From Achromobacter deleyi (lineage in GTDB: Bacteria; Pseudomonadota; Gammaproteobacteria; Burkholderiales; Burkholderiaceae_B), in NCBI RefSeq assembly GCF_902859705.1, contig NZ_CADIJO010000021.1, positions 35,608 to 99,607 of the forward strand: a stretch of DNA of 64,000 nt, read 5' to 3'. A model generated the notes under the pieces. The model worked only from the letters and a program-made list of their open reading frames with translations. It ran no database searches and was not told where the DNA came from. Each line of letters opens with the position of its first letter. Positions within the stretch are counted from its first letter, which is position 1. Of the stretch, positions 1-10,188 are shown piece after piece. The position numbers were made by a program, and so were the translations under genes.

Positions 1-43
1 TTTCGCCAGCGGCGATCTTGCAGAAAAGACAGTTGGCGCTCAT
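1..43 (-). CDS. hinT: HIT-family (HinT-like) protein, N-terminus only
   Basis: Only the first 14 codons are in the window; the gene runs off the left edge. They read MSANCLFCKIAAGE, the typical start of HIT-superfamily nucleotide hydrolases (HinT), which split purine nucleoside phosphoramidates. The Cys-x-x-Cys in this segment is the usual family zinc or structural pair; the catalytic histidine triad lies outside. It starts 17 bp after the hisE stop on the same strand, so it is probably the last or next-to-last part of the his operon transcript. The position after hisE is common in betaproteobacteria. Confidence 0.8.
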   Translation of the reverse strand, partial: MSANCLFCKIAAGE

Positions 44-59
44 TTTTGCAGGTTCCGAG

Positions 60-410
60 TCAGTCTTGGGGACGGCTGGCCTTCTCGGCCAGGCCCGACA
101 GGCCCTCGCGGCGGGCCAGTTCGGCCAGCACGTCGTCGGGGCGCAGGTTGAAGTGCGTCAGCGCGACCAGGCAGTGAAACCACAGGTCGGCGGTTTCGCT
201 GACGATGCGGTCGGGCACGCCGTCCTTGGCGGCCATGACCAGTTCGGTGGCCTCTTCGCCGATCTTCTTGAGAAAGGCGTCAGGGCCCTTGGACAGCAGC
301 TTGGCCGCGTACGATGCCTTGGGATCGCCGCCGTTTTCAGGGCGGCGGGTTTCCAGGGTGTCGGCGATGCGGGCCAGGACGTCGTGGGCGCTAAGGGGCG
401 TATCGGTCAT
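60..410 (-). CDS. hisE: Phosphoribosyl-ATP pyrophosphohydrolase
   Basis: This 116-residue cytoplasmic enzyme performs the second step of histidine synthesis, hydrolysing PR-ATP to PR-AMP and pyrophosphate. It shows the all-alpha MazG-like fold signature: [17 protein letters not shown] at about residues 48–64 and [16 protein letters not shown] at about 72–87 supply the acidic magnesium ligands. HisE and HisI are separate proteins here, not fused as in enterics. The ATG overlaps the hisI stop by 4 bp (ATGA), which points to translational coupling. Length is normal for stand-alone HisE. Confidence 0.96.
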   Translation of the reverse strand: MTDTPLSAHDVLARIADTLETRRPENGGDPKASYAAKLLSKGPDAFLKKIGEEATELVMAAKDGVPDRIVSETADLWFHCLVALTHFNLRPDDVLAELARREGLSGLAEKASRPQD

Positions 411-811
411 TTGTAGATCAGTTCGGGGTCTTTCAGCACCGGGTCGACGGTAACCCAGGCAGCCTGGTCGGTCTGCCCTTCCAGGCGGCGGTAGAAGCAG
501 CTGGCGCGGCCGGTGTGGCAGGCGATGCCGCCTTCCTGGTGAACCTTGAGCAGCACCACATCGCCGTCGCAGTCCAGGCGCAATTCATGCACTTGCTGCA
601 CGTGGCCCGATTCTTCGCCCTTGCGCCACAGGCGCTGGCGTGAACGCGACCAGTACACCGCGCGGCCGGTGGCGGCGGTTTCGGCGAGCGATTCGCGGTT
701 CATCCAGGCGACCATCATGATCTGGCCGTTGTCCGCATCTTGCGCGATGGCGGGGATCAGGCCGTTTTCGTCGAAGACGACGTCGGCCATCCAGCTGGGT
801 TCGTTGCTCAT
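407..811 (-). CDS. hisI: Phosphoribosyl-AMP cyclohydrolase
   Basis: This 134-residue protein opens the adenine ring of PR-AMP to give ProFAR, the third step of histidine synthesis. Family residues are visible: the zinc cysteine in LDCDGD, the [12 protein letters not shown] block with its two cysteines and histidine near residues 97–108, and the [18 protein letters not shown] segment that binds substrate. It starts 2 bp after the hisF stop and its own stop overlaps hisE, so it is an internal operon gene. It is monofunctional, which matches the separate hisE next door. Confidence 0.96.
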   Translation of the reverse strand: MSNEPSWMADVVFDENGLIPAIAQDADNGQIMMVAWMNRESLAETAATGRAVYWSRSRQRLWRKGEESGHVQQVHELRLDCDGDVVLLKVHQEGGIACHTGRASCFYRRLEGQTDQAAWVTVDPVLKDPELIYK

Positions 812-813
812 TT

Positions 814-1628
<815 letters not shown>

Positions 1629-1632
<4 letters not shown>

Positions 1633-2369
1633 TTTGCCAATTCGTCGGCGCGGGCCTGGGCCGCTTGGAAGTCGAGCGTGCCTTCGTAGATGCTGCGGCC
1701 CAGGATGGCGCCTTCGACGCCCTCTTCCTCGACGGCGCACAGCGCTTCGATGTCCTGGATGCCGGCGATGCCGCCCGAGGCGTACACGGGAATGCGCACG
1801 TGCTGCGCCAGGCGCACGGTGGCTTCGACGTTCACGCCCGACAGCATGCCGTCACGGCCGATGTCGGTGTAGATGATGGCTTCGCAGCCGTAGTCTTCGA
1901 ACTTCTTGGCCAGGTCGAGCACGTCGTGGCGGGTCAGCTTGCTCCAGCCGTCGGTGGCGATCTTGCCGTCGCGGGCGTCCAGGCCGACGATGATCTGGCC
2001 CGGGAAGGCGCCGCAGGCGTCCTGCAGGAAGCCCGGGTTCTTGACCGCGGCGGTGCCGATGATGACGTACGAGATGCCGGCGTCGAGGTAGCGCTCGATG
2101 GTGTCGAGATCGCGGATGCCGCCGCCGATCTGGACGGGGATGTCGTCGCCGACAGCGTCCAGGATGGCCTTGATGGGCGCTTCGTTCTTGGGCTTGCCGG
2201 CGACGGCGCCGTTCAGGTCGACCAGATGCAGGCGGCGGGCGCCTTGCTCGAGCCAGCGGGTGGCCATGGAAGCGGGGTCTTCGGAGAACACCGTTGCATC
2301 GTCCAGGTCGCCCTGGCGCAGACGCACGCAGCGTCCGTCTTTGAGATCGATGGCGGGGATCAGCAGCAT
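1629..2369 (-). CDS. hisA: ProFAR isomerase
   Basis: HisA (246 residues) isomerises ProFAR to PRFAR, the fourth step of the pathway. It starts [12 protein letters not shown] with the catalytic Asp8 of the beta/alpha barrel, and shows QIGGGIRD and [12 protein letters not shown] phosphate-binding loops plus [10 protein letters not shown], which holds the second catalytic Asp. It lies 56 bp after hisH and overlaps hisF by 4 bp. Length and residue pattern are ordinary for the family. Confidence 0.97.
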
Positions 2370-2425
2370 GGTGGGCAGCGGGAAAATATAGGTTGAATGG
2401 TCTGGAGCGCGTGGGCCGAAGCGGC

Positions 2426-3124
2426 CTACGGCTGCCAGTCTACAAAATTGCGATACAGGCGCAAACCGTGCTCGGCGCTCTTTTCCGGGTGGAACTGCAC
2501 CGCGAAAATGTTAGCTGCCGCCACCGCGCAGGTAAAGGCAACGCCGTAATCGGTTTCACCGACGGTCAGGCCTGCATCGACCGGGTCGGCGTAATAACTG
2601 TGGACGAAATAGAAATGCGTGTCGTCCGGAATGCCGTCCCAGATAGGGTGAGAGCGTGTCTGGCGGACTTTGTTCCATCCCATGTGCGGGACTTTCAGGC
2701 GTTCGGGGCGGCCGTCGACCAGGCCCGCGGCGCCGGTGTCGGCCAGGCAGGCTTCGTCGTCGGCCGGAACCGGGTCGGCAAAGCGCGGGCCCGAGAAGCG
2801 GCGCACCACGCCGGGGAACAGCCCCAGGCAGGACGTGCCGCCCTCTTCGCTGGCGTCGAACAGCATCTGTTCGCCGACGCAGACGCCCAGCAGCGGCTTG
2901 CTGCGCGCGGCTTTGACGACCGCTTCGCGCAGGCCGGATTCATTCAGGGTGCGCATGCAGTCCGCCATGGCGCCCTGCCCGGGAAAGACGACGCGGTCGG
3001 CCGCGTCGATGTCCTGGGGCTGGCTGCAGATGCGGATGTCCGCGTCGGGGGCGGCGTACTTGAGCGCGCGCGCGACGGAGTGGAAGTTGCCCATTCCGTA
3101 GTCGACGATGGCGATAGTGGTCAC
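2426..3124 (-). CDS. hisH: Imidazole glycerol phosphate synthase, glutaminase subunit
   Basis: HisH is the class I glutamine amidotransferase that feeds ammonia to HisF. The nucleophile elbow GVCVGEQ gives the catalytic Cys near residue 84, and VQFHPEKS supplies the His and Glu of the triad. The start is GTG at 3124, because no ATG precedes the IVDYGMGN first strand. At 232 residues it is some 30 longer than the enteric protein; the extra residues lie near 135–160 ([10 protein letters not shown] region) just after the GVVRRF strand. It sits 37 bp after hisB in the operon. Confidence 0.96.
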   Translation of the reverse strand: MTTIAIVDYGMGNFHSVARALKYAAPDADIRICSQPQDIDAADRVVFPGQGAMADCMRTLNESGLREAVVKAARSKPLLGVCVGEQMLFDASEEGGTSCLGLFPGVVRRFSGPRFADPVPADDEACLADTGAAGLVDGRPERLKVPHMGWNKVRQTRSHPIWDGIPDDTHFYFVHSYYADPVDAGLTVGETDYGVAFTCAVAAANIFAVQFHPEKSAEHGLRLYRNFVDWQP

Positions 3125-3161
3125 TTCGATTTACCTGGTGCGTGGCGGGAGGTCGCGGCGG

Positions 3162-3749
3162 TTACAGCACGCCCTTGGTGGAGGGCACGACGTCGCCCAT
3201 GCGGGGGTCGACTTCGACGGCCATGCGCAGCGCGCGGCCACAGGCCTTGAAGACCGTTTCGCACTGGTGGTGCGCGTTGGTGCCGCGCAGGTTGTCGATG
3301 TGCAGCGTGATCAGGGCGTGGTTGACCAGGCCCTGGAAGAATTCGCGGGTCAGGTCGACGTCGAAGGCGCCGATGTGCGAACGCGTGAAGGGGATGTGAT
3401 ATTCCAGGCCGGGGCGGCCGGAGAAGTCGACCACCACGCGCGACAGCGCTTCGTCCAGCGGCACGTAGGCGTGGCCGTAGCGGCGCAGGCCGGCCTTGGT
3501 ACCCACCGCCTTGGCGATGGCCATGCCCAGGGTGATGCCCACGTCTTCCACCGTGTGATGCGCATCGATGTGCAGGTCGCCCTCGGCCTTGATGTCGAGG
3601 TCGATCAGGCCGTGGCGTGCGATCTGGTCCAGCATGTGGTCCAGGAAGGGCACGCCCGTGTCGATCGTCTGCTTGCCGGTGCCATCGAGGTTGATGGCCA
3701 CGCGGATGCGGGTTTCGTTGGTGTTGCGGGTGATCTCTGCGGTACGCAT
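3162..3749 (-). CDS. hisB: Imidazoleglycerol-phosphate dehydratase
   Basis: This 195-residue enzyme dehydrates IGP to imidazole-acetol phosphate. It has the manganese-binding repeats [15 protein letters not shown] and CETVF...LRMAVEVDP with the expected His/Glu ligands, and the first-strand motif RNTNETRI. It is the monofunctional form; the histidinol-phosphatase half found fused in E. coli is absent, so that step must be encoded elsewhere in the genome. It starts 12 bp after the hisC stop. Confidence 0.97.
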   Translation of the reverse strand: MRTAEITRNTNETRIRVAINLDGTGKQTIDTGVPFLDHMLDQIARHGLIDLDIKAEGDLHIDAHHTVEDVGITLGMAIAKAVGTKAGLRRYGHAYVPLDEALSRVVVDFSGRPGLEYHIPFTRSHIGAFDVDLTREFFQGLVNHALITLHIDNLRGTNAHHQCETVFKACGRALRMAVEVDPRMGDVVPSTKGVL

Positions 3750-3761
3750 GTCAGAACTCGA

Positions 3762-4853
3762 TTAGGCACTCAGGATGTCTTGCAGTGCCGATAGCAAAGC
3801 GGCGTTCTCGGCCGGGGTGCCCACCGAGATGCGGAGGCAGTCGGCCAGGAGCGGATGGGCGTTGGAGAAGTTACGAACCAATATTTTGCGCGTTTTCAGG
3901 GCAAGATGCACGGCGTTGCCGTCCAGCTTGCCGGAAAAGCGGGCGAGTACGAAGTTAGCGGCGGAAGGGAATACCCTGACGCCCGGCAATGCGGCCAGGG
4001 CGGCGGCCAGCGGTTCGCGGTCGGCGCGCAGGCGGGCGGCCTGTTCGTCCAGCACCGGCTTGTGGCGCAGCACGGTCAGCACCGCGGCCTGGGTCAGCAC
4101 ATCCAGGTTGTACGGCGGGCGCACCTTGTTGAGCTGGGCGATCCAGTCGGGGTGGCCGGCCAGGTAGCCAAAGCGCAGGCCCGCCAGGCCGATCTTGGAC
4201 ACGGTGCGCATCACCACCACGTTGGGCGCGGCCAGCACCTGGGGCATCCAGCTGCGGTCGGTGAAGGGCTGGTAGGCCTCGTCCACCACCACCAGGCCGG
4301 GCGCCGCGGCGATGATGGCGGCGATGTCCGCGTCGGACCAGGCGCCACCGGTGGGGTTGTTGGGCACGGCCAGGAACACCACCTTGGGCTGGTGCTCACG
4401 AATGGCGGCCAGCATGGCGGAAATATCCAGGGACAGATCGCTGTTCAACGGCACGCCGACGAAGCGGGCGTGATCGAAGCGGGCCGCCATGTCGAAATAG
4501 ACGAACGACGGCCAGGGCGACAGCACGACGTCACCCGGGCTGCAGCAGGCCTGCACCGCGATGTGGATGAGCTCGTCCGAGCCGTTGCCGAACAGCACGT
4601 CGGCGTCGGCTGGCACGCCGAACGCCGTCTTGACCGCCTGCTGCAGCTCGGACAGATCGGCGGCCGGATAGCGGTTCAGCGGTGTGTCGCGCAGCACGCG
4701 TGCCAGGTCGTCGCGAACTGCCTCGGGCAGCTCGTACGGGCATTCCATGGCGTCCAGCTTGATGCAGCCGTCGGCATGCGCCACCGGGTAAGCGGCCAGC
4801 GCCAGGATGTCGGGCCGGACCGTGCCGGCGATGCGGCCGGCGACGGCGCTCAT
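3762..4853 (-). CDS. hisC: Histidinol-phosphate aminotransferase
   Basis: HisC (363 residues) is a fold-type I PLP aminotransferase that converts imidazole-acetol phosphate and glutamate to histidinol phosphate. PLP Schiff-base lysine lies in [15 protein letters not shown], and [17 protein letters not shown] and VVDEAY are the usual cofactor-contact segments. ATG 4853 is chosen because it overlaps the hisD stop (ATGA) and gives [16 protein letters not shown], a normal HisC start; the longer in-frame reading enters hisD. hisB follows 12 bp downstream. Confidence 0.96.
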   Translation of the reverse strand: MSAVAGRIAGTVRPDILALAAYPVAHADGCIKLDAMECPYELPEAVRDDLARVLRDTPLNRYPAADLSELQQAVKTAFGVPADADVLFGNGSDELIHIAVQACCSPGDVVLSPWPSFVYFDMAARFDHARFVGVPLNSDLSLDISAMLAAIREHQPKVVFLAVPNNPTGGAWSDADIAAIIAAAPGLVVVDEAYQPFTDRSWMPQVLAAPNVVVMRTVSKIGLAGLRFGYLAGHPDWIAQLNKVRPPYNLDVLTQAAVLTVLRHKPVLDEQAARLRADREPLAAALAALPGVRVFPSAANFVLARFSGKLDGNAVHLALKTRKILVRNFSNAHPLLADCLRISVGTPAENAALLSALQDILSA

Positions 4854-6154
4854 GGCTTGTCGATCCGGTACTGGGCGCTGGCGGCGTGGGCCTGCAGGCC
4901 TTCGCCCAGCGCCAGCTCGGCCGCGATGCGGCCCAGCGTCTGGGCGCCCTGGTGCGAGACCTGGATCAGGCTGGAGCGTTTCTGGAAGTCGTAGACGCCC
5001 AGCGGCGACGAGAAGCGGGCCGTGCGCGAGGTGGGCAGCACGTGGTTCGGGCCGGCGCAGTAGTCGCCCAGGGCTTCCGAGCTGAAACGGCCCATGAAGA
5101 TCGCACCGGCGTGGCGGATCTTGGCGGTCCAGGTTTCGGGCTGCTCGGTGGAGATTTCCAAGTGCTCGGGGGCGATGTCGTTGGCGATGCGGCAGGCTTC
5201 GTCCAGGTCGCGGACCTGGATCAGCGCGCCGCGGTTGGCCAGGCTGACGCGCAGGATGTCGGCGCGCGGCATGGTGGGCAACAGGCGCGCGATGGCGGCT
5301 TCGACCTCGGCGATGAAGGCGGCGTCCGGGCACAGCAGGATGGACTGGGCAAGTTCGTCGTGTTCGGCTTGCGAGAACAGGTCCATGGCGATCCAGTCGG
5401 CCGGCGTCTTGCCGTCGCAGATGACCAGGATTTCGCTGGGGCCGGCGATCATGTCGATGCCGACCACGCCGAACACGCGGCGCTTGGCGGCGGCCACATA
5501 GGCGTTGCCGGGGCCGACGATCTTGTCCACGGCGGGCACGGTGGCGGTGCCGTAGGCCAGCGCGCCCACGGCCTGCGCGCCGCCGATGGCGAACACGCGG
5601 TCGACGCCGCCGATGGCGGCCGCGGCCAGCACGATGGGGTTGCGCACGCCGTCGGGCGTGGGCGTGACCATGATCAGTTCTTCGACGCCGGCCACCTTGG
5701 CCGGAATGGCGTTCATCAGCACCGACGACGGGTAGGCTGCCTTGCCGCCCGGCACGTACAGGCCGACGCGGTCCAGCGGCGTGACCTGCTGGCCCAGCAT
5801 CGTGCCTTCGGCATCGGTGTAGGTCCAGGTCTCGGCGCGTTGGCGCTCGTGGTAGCTGCGCACGCGTTCGGCGGCGGCTTCCAGGGCATGGCGCTGGGCC
5901 GCGGGCAGTGCGGCCAAGGCAGCATGCCATTCGGCCTTGGGGATTTCGAGCGTGGCCGCCGAGGCGCCGGGCATGCGGTCAAAGCGCTGGGTGTATTCCA
6001 CCAGCGCCGCGTCGCCGCGGGTGCGCACGTCGGCCAGGATGCCGGCGGCGGCGCGGTCGATGGATTCGTCTTCGGTGGCCTCGAAGGCCAGCAGCTTGGA
6101 CAGGGCGGATTGGAATCCGGGATCGCGGGAATCGAGACGGTTGATCAGGGCCAT
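4850..6154 (-). CDS. hisD: Histidinol dehydrogenase
   Basis: HisD performs the last two oxidations, histidinol to histidine, with two NAD+ and a zinc ion. Landmarks are [59 protein letters not shown] (zinc and catalytic residues) and the SAxxYG-like [13 protein letters not shown] at 6169 would add five residues, but ATG 6154 gives 434 residues, the length of E. coli HisD. Neither has a clear Shine-Dalgarno site. The gene is 55 bp after hisG. Confidence 0.96.
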   Translation of the reverse strand: MALINRLDSRDPGFQSALSKLLAFEATEDESIDRAAAGILADVRTRGDAALVEYTQRFDRMPGASAATLEIPKAEWHAALAALPAAQRHALEAAAERVRSYHERQRAETWTYTDAEGTMLGQQVTPLDRVGLYVPGGKAAYPSSVLMNAIPAKVAGVEELIMVTPTPDGVRNPIVLAAAAIGGVDRVFAIGGAQAVGALAYGTATVPAVDKIVGPGNAYVAAAKRRVFGVVGIDMIAGPSEILVICDGKTPADWIAMDLFSQAEHDELAQSILLCPDAAFIAEVEAAIARLLPTMPRADILRVSLANRGALIQVRDLDEACRIANDIAPEHLEISTEQPETWTAKIRHAGAIFMGRFSSEALGDYCAGPNHVLPTSRTARFSSPLGVYDFQKRSSLIQVSHQGAQTLGRIAAELALGEGLQAHAASAQYRIDKP

Positions 6155-6209
6155 GGCGTCATGGTTCAAGCAAAGGAGCGGCCGCCGCGCGGGGCGCGGC
6201 GGGCGGAAG

Positions 6210-6884
6210 TCAGGCGTTGCGGGTGGCGGCTCTTGCGAAGGCGTCCAGCAGCGGCTGCAGGCGGTCGCCGCGGGTCTTCAGGGCCGCCTGGTTGACGATC
6301 AGGCGCGATGAGATCGGCATGATGTCTTCGACGGCGACCAGGTCGTTGGCGCGCAGCGTGCCGCCGGTGGAGACCAGGTCCACGATGCAGTCGGCCAAGC
6401 CTACCAGCGGCGCCAGTTCCATCGAACCATACAGCTTGATGATGTCGACGTACACACCCTTGGACGCAAAGTGTTCACGGGCTGACTGCACGTACTTGGT
6501 GGCCACGCGCAGCCGCGCGCCCTGGTGCACCGCGGCCTGGTAGTCGAAACCGTTGCGCACGGCGACCGCCAGGCGGCACTTGGCGATGTTCAGGTCGATG
6601 GGCTGGTACAGGCCGCCGGGCTGTTCGGCGGCATGCTCGATCAGCACGTCCTTGCCGGCGATGCCCAGGTCGGCCGCGCCGTACTGCACGTACGTCGGCA
6701 CGTCGGAGGCGCGCACGATGATCAGGCGCAGGCCGGGATCGCTGGTGGGCAGGATCAGCTTGCGCGAGCTTTCGGGGTTCTCGGGCACTTCGATGCCGGC
6801 TTCCGCCAGCAACGGCATGGTTTCTTCGAAGATTCGCCCCTTGGACAAAGCCAGGGTCAGGGGCGCGAGTTGGGCATTGCTCAT
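6210..6884 (-). CDS. hisG: ATP phosphoribosyltransferase, short form
   Basis: HisG commits ATP and PRPP to histidine synthesis. At 224 residues it is the short form: the catalytic domains [14 protein letters not shown] and the PRPP loop [12 protein letters not shown] are present, but the C-terminal histidine-sensing ACT domain is missing. By family knowledge the short form needs HisZ for activity and feedback inhibition; no hisZ is in this window. ATG 6884 overlaps the murA stop (ATGA), tying the his genes to the cell-wall gene upstream. Confidence 0.96.
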   Translation of the reverse strand: MSNAQLAPLTLALSKGRIFEETMPLLAEAGIEVPENPESSRKLILPTSDPGLRLIIVRASDVPTYVQYGAADLGIAGKDVLIEHAAEQPGGLYQPIDLNIAKCRLAVAVRNGFDYQAAVHQGARLRVATKYVQSAREHFASKGVYVDIIKLYGSMELAPLVGLADCIVDLVSTGGTLRANDLVAVEDIMPISSRLIVNQAALKTRGDRLQPLLDAFARAATRNA

Positions 6885-8149
6885 GCCGATTCCTTGCCGG
6901 TTGCGCGTTGAATGTTGGCGCCCAGGGCGCGCAGCTTGACTTCCATGCGGTCGTAGCCGCGATCCAGGTGATAGATGCGGTCGACCACGGTTTCGCCGTC
7001 GGCGGCCAGGCCGGCAATGACCAGGCTGGCCGAAGCCCGCAGGTCGGTCGCCATGACCGTGGCGCCCGACAGGCGCTTGATGCCGCGCACGATGGCGGTA
7101 TGGCCGTCGATGTCGATGTCGGCGCCCATGCGGCGCAGTTCCTGCACGTGCATGTAGCGGTTTTCGAAGATGTTCTCGACGATGACGCTGGTGCCGTCGG
7201 CGACGGTGTTCAGGGTCATCAGCTGGGCCTGCATGTCGGTGGCGAAACCCGGGTACTCGTGGGTGCGGAACCCCACGGCCTTGGGCCGCGTGGACATGGC
7301 GCCGCGGATCCAGTCGGGGCCGGTCTCGATGGTCAGGCCGGCCTCGACCAGCTTGTCCAGCGTGGCGCCCAGGATGCCGGCGTCGGCGTTCTTGAGCAGG
7401 ATGTCGCCACCGGCCGCGCCGACGGCGCACAGGAAGGTGCCGGCTTCGATGCGGTCGGAAATGACGCGGTGCTCGGCGCCGTGCAGGCGCTCGACGCCGT
7501 CGATCACGATGCGGTCGGTGCCGTGGCCCTGGATGCGGGCGCCCATCTTGATGAGCAGCTCGGCCAGGTCCACCACCTCGGGCTCGCGGGCGGCGTTTTC
7601 CAGCACGGTGCGGCCTTCGGCCAGCACGGCGGCCATCAGCAGGTTCTCGGTGCCGGTGACGGTGACCATGTCGGTGCGGATGGAGGCGCCCTTCAGGCGC
7701 TTGGCGCGCGCCACCACGAAGCCGTGCTCGATGCTGATTTCAGCGCCCAGCGCGGCCAGGCCCTTGATGTGCTGGTCTACCGGCCGTTGGCCGATGGTGC
7801 AGCCGCCCGGCAGGCTGACGCGGGCTTCGCCAAAGCGCGCCACCAGCGGGCCCAGCACCAGGATGGACGCGCGCATGGTCTTGACCAGGTCGTACGGCGC
7901 TTCCAGGTTGTCGACGCGGTCGGCCTGCAGCATGACCATGCCGTCGGAGGCGCGTTCGGCGCGGACGCCCATGCGGCCCAGCAGGCGCAGCATGGTGGCC
8001 GTGTCGTTCAGGTGCGGCACGTTGGACAGGGACAGCGGATCGGCCGTCAGCAGCCCGGCGCACAGGATCGGCAGGGCCGAGTTCTTGGCGCCCGAAATGG
8101 TGATTTCGCCGCGCAGTTGCGCGCCGCCGGTAATGCGTAGCTTGTCCAT
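6881..8149 (-). CDS. murA: UDP-N-acetylglucosamine enolpyruvyl transferase
   Basis: MurA transfers enolpyruvate from PEP to UDP-GlcNAc, the first committed step of peptidoglycan synthesis in the cytoplasm. Lys-Asn in SGAKNSALP (about residues 20–28) and the fosfomycin-target Cys in [13 protein letters not shown] (about 115) are intact, so the enzyme should be active and fosfomycin-sensitive at the target. ATG 8149 gives MDKLRITGG, the standard start, 422 residues; a GTG at 8155 overlapping the ibaG stop would add two residues. It is translationally linked to ibaG upstream and hisG downstream. Confidence 0.97.
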   Translation of the reverse strand: MDKLRITGGAQLRGEITISGAKNSALPILCAGLLTADPLSLSNVPHLNDTATMLRLLGRMGVRAERASDGMVMLQADRVDNLEAPYDLVKTMRASILVLGPLVARFGEARVSLPGGCTIGQRPVDQHIKGLAALGAEISIEHGFVVARAKRLKGASIRTDMVTVTGTENLLMAAVLAEGRTVLENAAREPEVVDLAELLIKMGARIQGHGTDRIVIDGVERLHGAEHRVISDRIEAGTFLCAVGAAGGDILLKNADAGILGATLDKLVEAGLTIETGPDWIRGAMSTRPKAVGFRTHEYPGFATDMQAQLMTLNTVADGTSVIVENIFENRYMHVQELRRMGADIDIDGHTAIVRGIKRLSGATVMATDLRASASLVIAGLAADGETVVDRIYHLDRGYDRMEVKLRALGANIQRATGKESA

Positions 8150-8151
8150 GG

Positions 8152-8397
8152 TCACTTGCCCGCCTGGGTGTACTCGCCAGGGGTCAGCGTGCGCATGGAC
8201 AGGGCGTGGATCTCGGCTTTCATGCGGTCGCCCAGTGCGGCGTAGACCAGTTGGTGGCGCTGGATCAGGCGCTTGCCTTCGAAAGCGGCGCTGACGATGA
8301 CCGCGTCGAAATGCGAGCCGTCGCCTTGCACGTCGAGATGTTCACAGGGCAGGCCGTCCGCGATGTATTGGCGGACTTGCGCGGGAGTGGGAAGCAT
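8152..8397 (-). CDS. ibaG: BolA/IbaG-family protein
   Basis: An 81-residue BolA-fold protein. The conserved [12 protein letters not shown] strand, F-x-GK ([21 protein letters not shown]) and ALSMRTLTP end are visible. BolA-like proteins pair with monothiol glutaredoxins in Fe-S handling; the IbaG branch, next to murA, has been linked to acid stress and the cell envelope in E. coli. Synteny with murA is the reason for naming it ibaG and not bolA. A Cys (LPCEHLD) lies near residue 18. Confidence 0.88.
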   Translation of the reverse strand: MLPTPAQVRQYIADGLPCEHLDVQGDGSHFDAVIVSAAFEGKRLIQRHQLVYAALGDRMKAEIHALSMRTLTPGEYTQAGK

Positions 8398-8402
8398 GGA
8401 CG

Positions 8403-9215
8403 TCAGTTCCTGAGTTTGTAGCCGCTGGCCAGAAGCCGCAGCGCATAGATCGACAGTGCGAGGAACACCCCCGTCACCACCGCCAGGCTGCGCCAGGGGG
8501 AGACGTCCGACACCGAGAAGAATCCGTAGCGGAAACCGTCGATGGTGTAGAAAATGGGGTTCCAGTGGGACACGCCCTGCCAGAAGGCGGGGAGCGTATG
8601 GATGGAATAGAACACGCCGGACAGGAAGGTGGCCGGCATGATCAGGAAGTTCTGGAAGGCGGCGAGCTGGTCGAATTTCTCGGACCACAGGCCGGCGATC
8701 AGGCCCAGCACGCCCATGATGCCGCAGGCCAGCACGGCAAACACCAGCAGCCACAGCGGGTTGGCGGGCACCAGCGACACGAAGAACAGCGCCACCACCC
8801 ACACGCACAGGCCCACGGCCAGGCCGCGCACCACGGCCGCCAGCACGTAGGCGGCGAAGATGTCGCGGTGCGACAGCGGCGGCAGCAGCATGAATACCAG
8901 GTTGCCGGTGATGCGGCTCTGGATCAGCGACGAGGACGGGTTGGCGAAGGCGTTCTGCAGCATGCTCATCATCATGAGCCCGGGGATCAGGAACGCGGTG
9001 TAGGGCACGCTGCCGTACACCATGACGCGCCCTTCCAGCACGTGGGCGAACACCAGCAGGTACAGCAGCGCCGTGATGACGGGCGCGGCGATGGTCTGGA
9101 AGCTGACCTTCCAGAAGCGCAGCAATTCCTTGCGCAACAGGGTCGGAAAGCCCGACCCCGCATCCAGGCGGGGTTGCACCAGCGGCTGGCTGGCGTTGGC
9201 GGCGGGCTGCGTCAT
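8403..9215 (-). CDS. ABC-2 type transporter permease
   Basis: A 270-residue inner-membrane permease with about six hydrophobic helices, related to the YadH/NodJ ABC-2 family. Visible helices include the segment around APVITALLYLLVFAHVL, GLAVGLCVWVVALFFVSLV and LLVFAVLACGIMGVLGLIAGL. The family signature region near MPATFLSGVFYSI is typical. Its ATG overlaps the stop of the ATPase gene, so the two form one exporter. E. coli has no such pair at this position, but many betaproteobacteria do. The substrate is unknown; exporters of this type often move polysaccharides, lipids or drugs. Confidence 0.88.
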   Translation of the reverse strand: MTQPAANASQPLVQPRLDAGSGFPTLLRKELLRFWKVSFQTIAAPVITALLYLLVFAHVLEGRVMVYGSVPYTAFLIPGLMMMSMLQNAFANPSSSLIQSRITGNLVFMLLPPLSHRDIFAAYVLAAVVRGLAVGLCVWVVALFFVSLVPANPLWLLVFAVLACGIMGVLGLIAGLWSEKFDQLAAFQNFLIMPATFLSGVFYSIHTLPAFWQGVSHWNPIFYTIDGFRYGFFSVSDVSPWRSLAVVTGVFLALSIYALRLLASGYKLRN

Positions 9216-10015
9216 TGGGGCATCTCTTCGGGTTGCGGGGCGGGCTTGTCGTCCTGGTGCATGATGCGCACGAAGGCGTCTTCGAGGTCGACGCCGCCGA
9301 CGCGCGCCAGCAGCGCCTGGGTGGTGTCCAGCGCCACGATGCGGCCACCCTTGAGCATGGCGATGCGGCCGCACAGGGCTTCCGCTTCTTCCAGGTAGTG
9401 GGTGGTGAGCATGATGGTGTGGCCGGCCTTGTTCAGGCGCGAGATGAATTCCCACAGCGTGCGGCGCAGATCGACGTCCACGCCCGCCGTGGGCTCGTCC
9501 AGCACGATCACGGGCGGGCGGTGCACCAGCGCCTGCGCCACCAGCACGCGGCGTTTCATGCCGCCGGACAGCGCCCGCATGTTCGAATTGGCCTTGTCGG
9601 CCAGGCCGAGATTGAAGAGGATTTCGTCGATCCAGTCGTCGTTCTTGCGCAGGCCGAAATAGCCCGACTGGATGCGCAGCGTTTCGCGCACCGTGAAGAA
9701 CGGGTCGTAGACCAGCTCTTGCGGCACCACGCCCAGGGCCCGCCGTGCCGACTTGTAGTCGGCCACGACGTCGTAACCACAGACGGTAGCGCGGCCGGCG
9801 CTGGCGTGCGCCAATCCGGCCAGGATGGAAATCAGGGTGGTCTTGCCCGCGCCGTTGGGGCCGAGCAGGCCGAAGAACTCGCCGTGCTCGATGTTCAGGC
9901 TGACGTTGTCGAGCGCTTGGAAGCCGGCCCCAGGCGCGCGGCCGGTGAGCTTGCCCCAGCCGCTACGGCGCGGCGAGTAGATTTTGGAGACGTTCTCTAG
10001 ACTAACGGCAGACAT
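9212..10015 (-). CDS. ABC transporter ATP-binding protein (YadG-like)
   Basis: The 267-residue ATPase has Walker A GPNGAGKTT (near residue 54), signature LSGGMKRR, Walker B VIVLDEPTAGVD and the switch His in TTHYLEEAE. It pairs with the overlapping ABC-2 permease to form an exporter in the inner membrane. It is the first gene of the ABC–ibaG–murA–his run; a TATAAT hexamer lies 39 bp upstream. Its own N-terminus carries an insert (SPRRSGWGKLTGRAPGAGF) before the usual first strand, seen in some relatives. Substrate not inferable. Confidence 0.9.
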   Translation of the reverse strand: MSAVSLENVSKIYSPRRSGWGKLTGRAPGAGFQALDNVSLNIEHGEFFGLLGPNGAGKTTLISILAGLAHASAGRATVCGYDVVADYKSARRALGVVPQELVYDPFFTVRETLRIQSGYFGLRKNDDWIDEILFNLGLADKANSNMRALSGGMKRRVLVAQALVHRPPVIVLDEPTAGVDVDLRRTLWEFISRLNKAGHTIMLTTHYLEEAEALCGRIAMLKGGRIVALDTTQALLARVGGVDLEDAFVRIMHQDDKPAPQPEEMPQ

Positions 10016-10053
10016 GACGGCGGGGAGGTTGCCCGGAAAAGAGCGAATTGATC

Positions 10054-10059
10054 ATTATA
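10054..10059 (-). promoter_or_regulatory. -10 element upstream of the ABC–ibaG–murA–his operon
   Basis: On the minus strand a perfect TATAAT lies 39 bp before the ABC ATPase start, in an AT-rich island of an otherwise GC-rich gap. I see no good -35 at 17 bp, so this is a weak call. It would drive the exporter, murA and histidine genes together. Confidence 0.4.
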
Positions 10060-10130
10060 TAAGCGGCCCGCCTTGCGGCACGCTGATAGCCCCGGCGACC
10101 GTAGGGCATGGGCCGTAATGTGTCCCCAAA

Positions 10131-10167
10131 ATAACAGGCCCGGCGGGCCGCAAGGGCGCGCCGGGCC
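10131..10167 (-). terminator. Rho-independent terminator after mlaC
   Basis: Read on the minus strand, GGCCCGGCG (10167–10159) pairs with CGCCGGGCC (10145–10137) in a 9-bp GC stem, followed by TGTTATTTT. It lies 22 bp after the mlaC stop and would separate the mla genes from the ABC–murA–his run. Confidence 0.65.
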
Positions 10168-10188
10168 GGCAGGCAACCGGACAGGACC

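Noticed and set aside
4211..4743. Short minus-strand frames inside hisC
   Set aside because: They are out-of-frame shadows rich in Arg, Pro and Trp with no motif.
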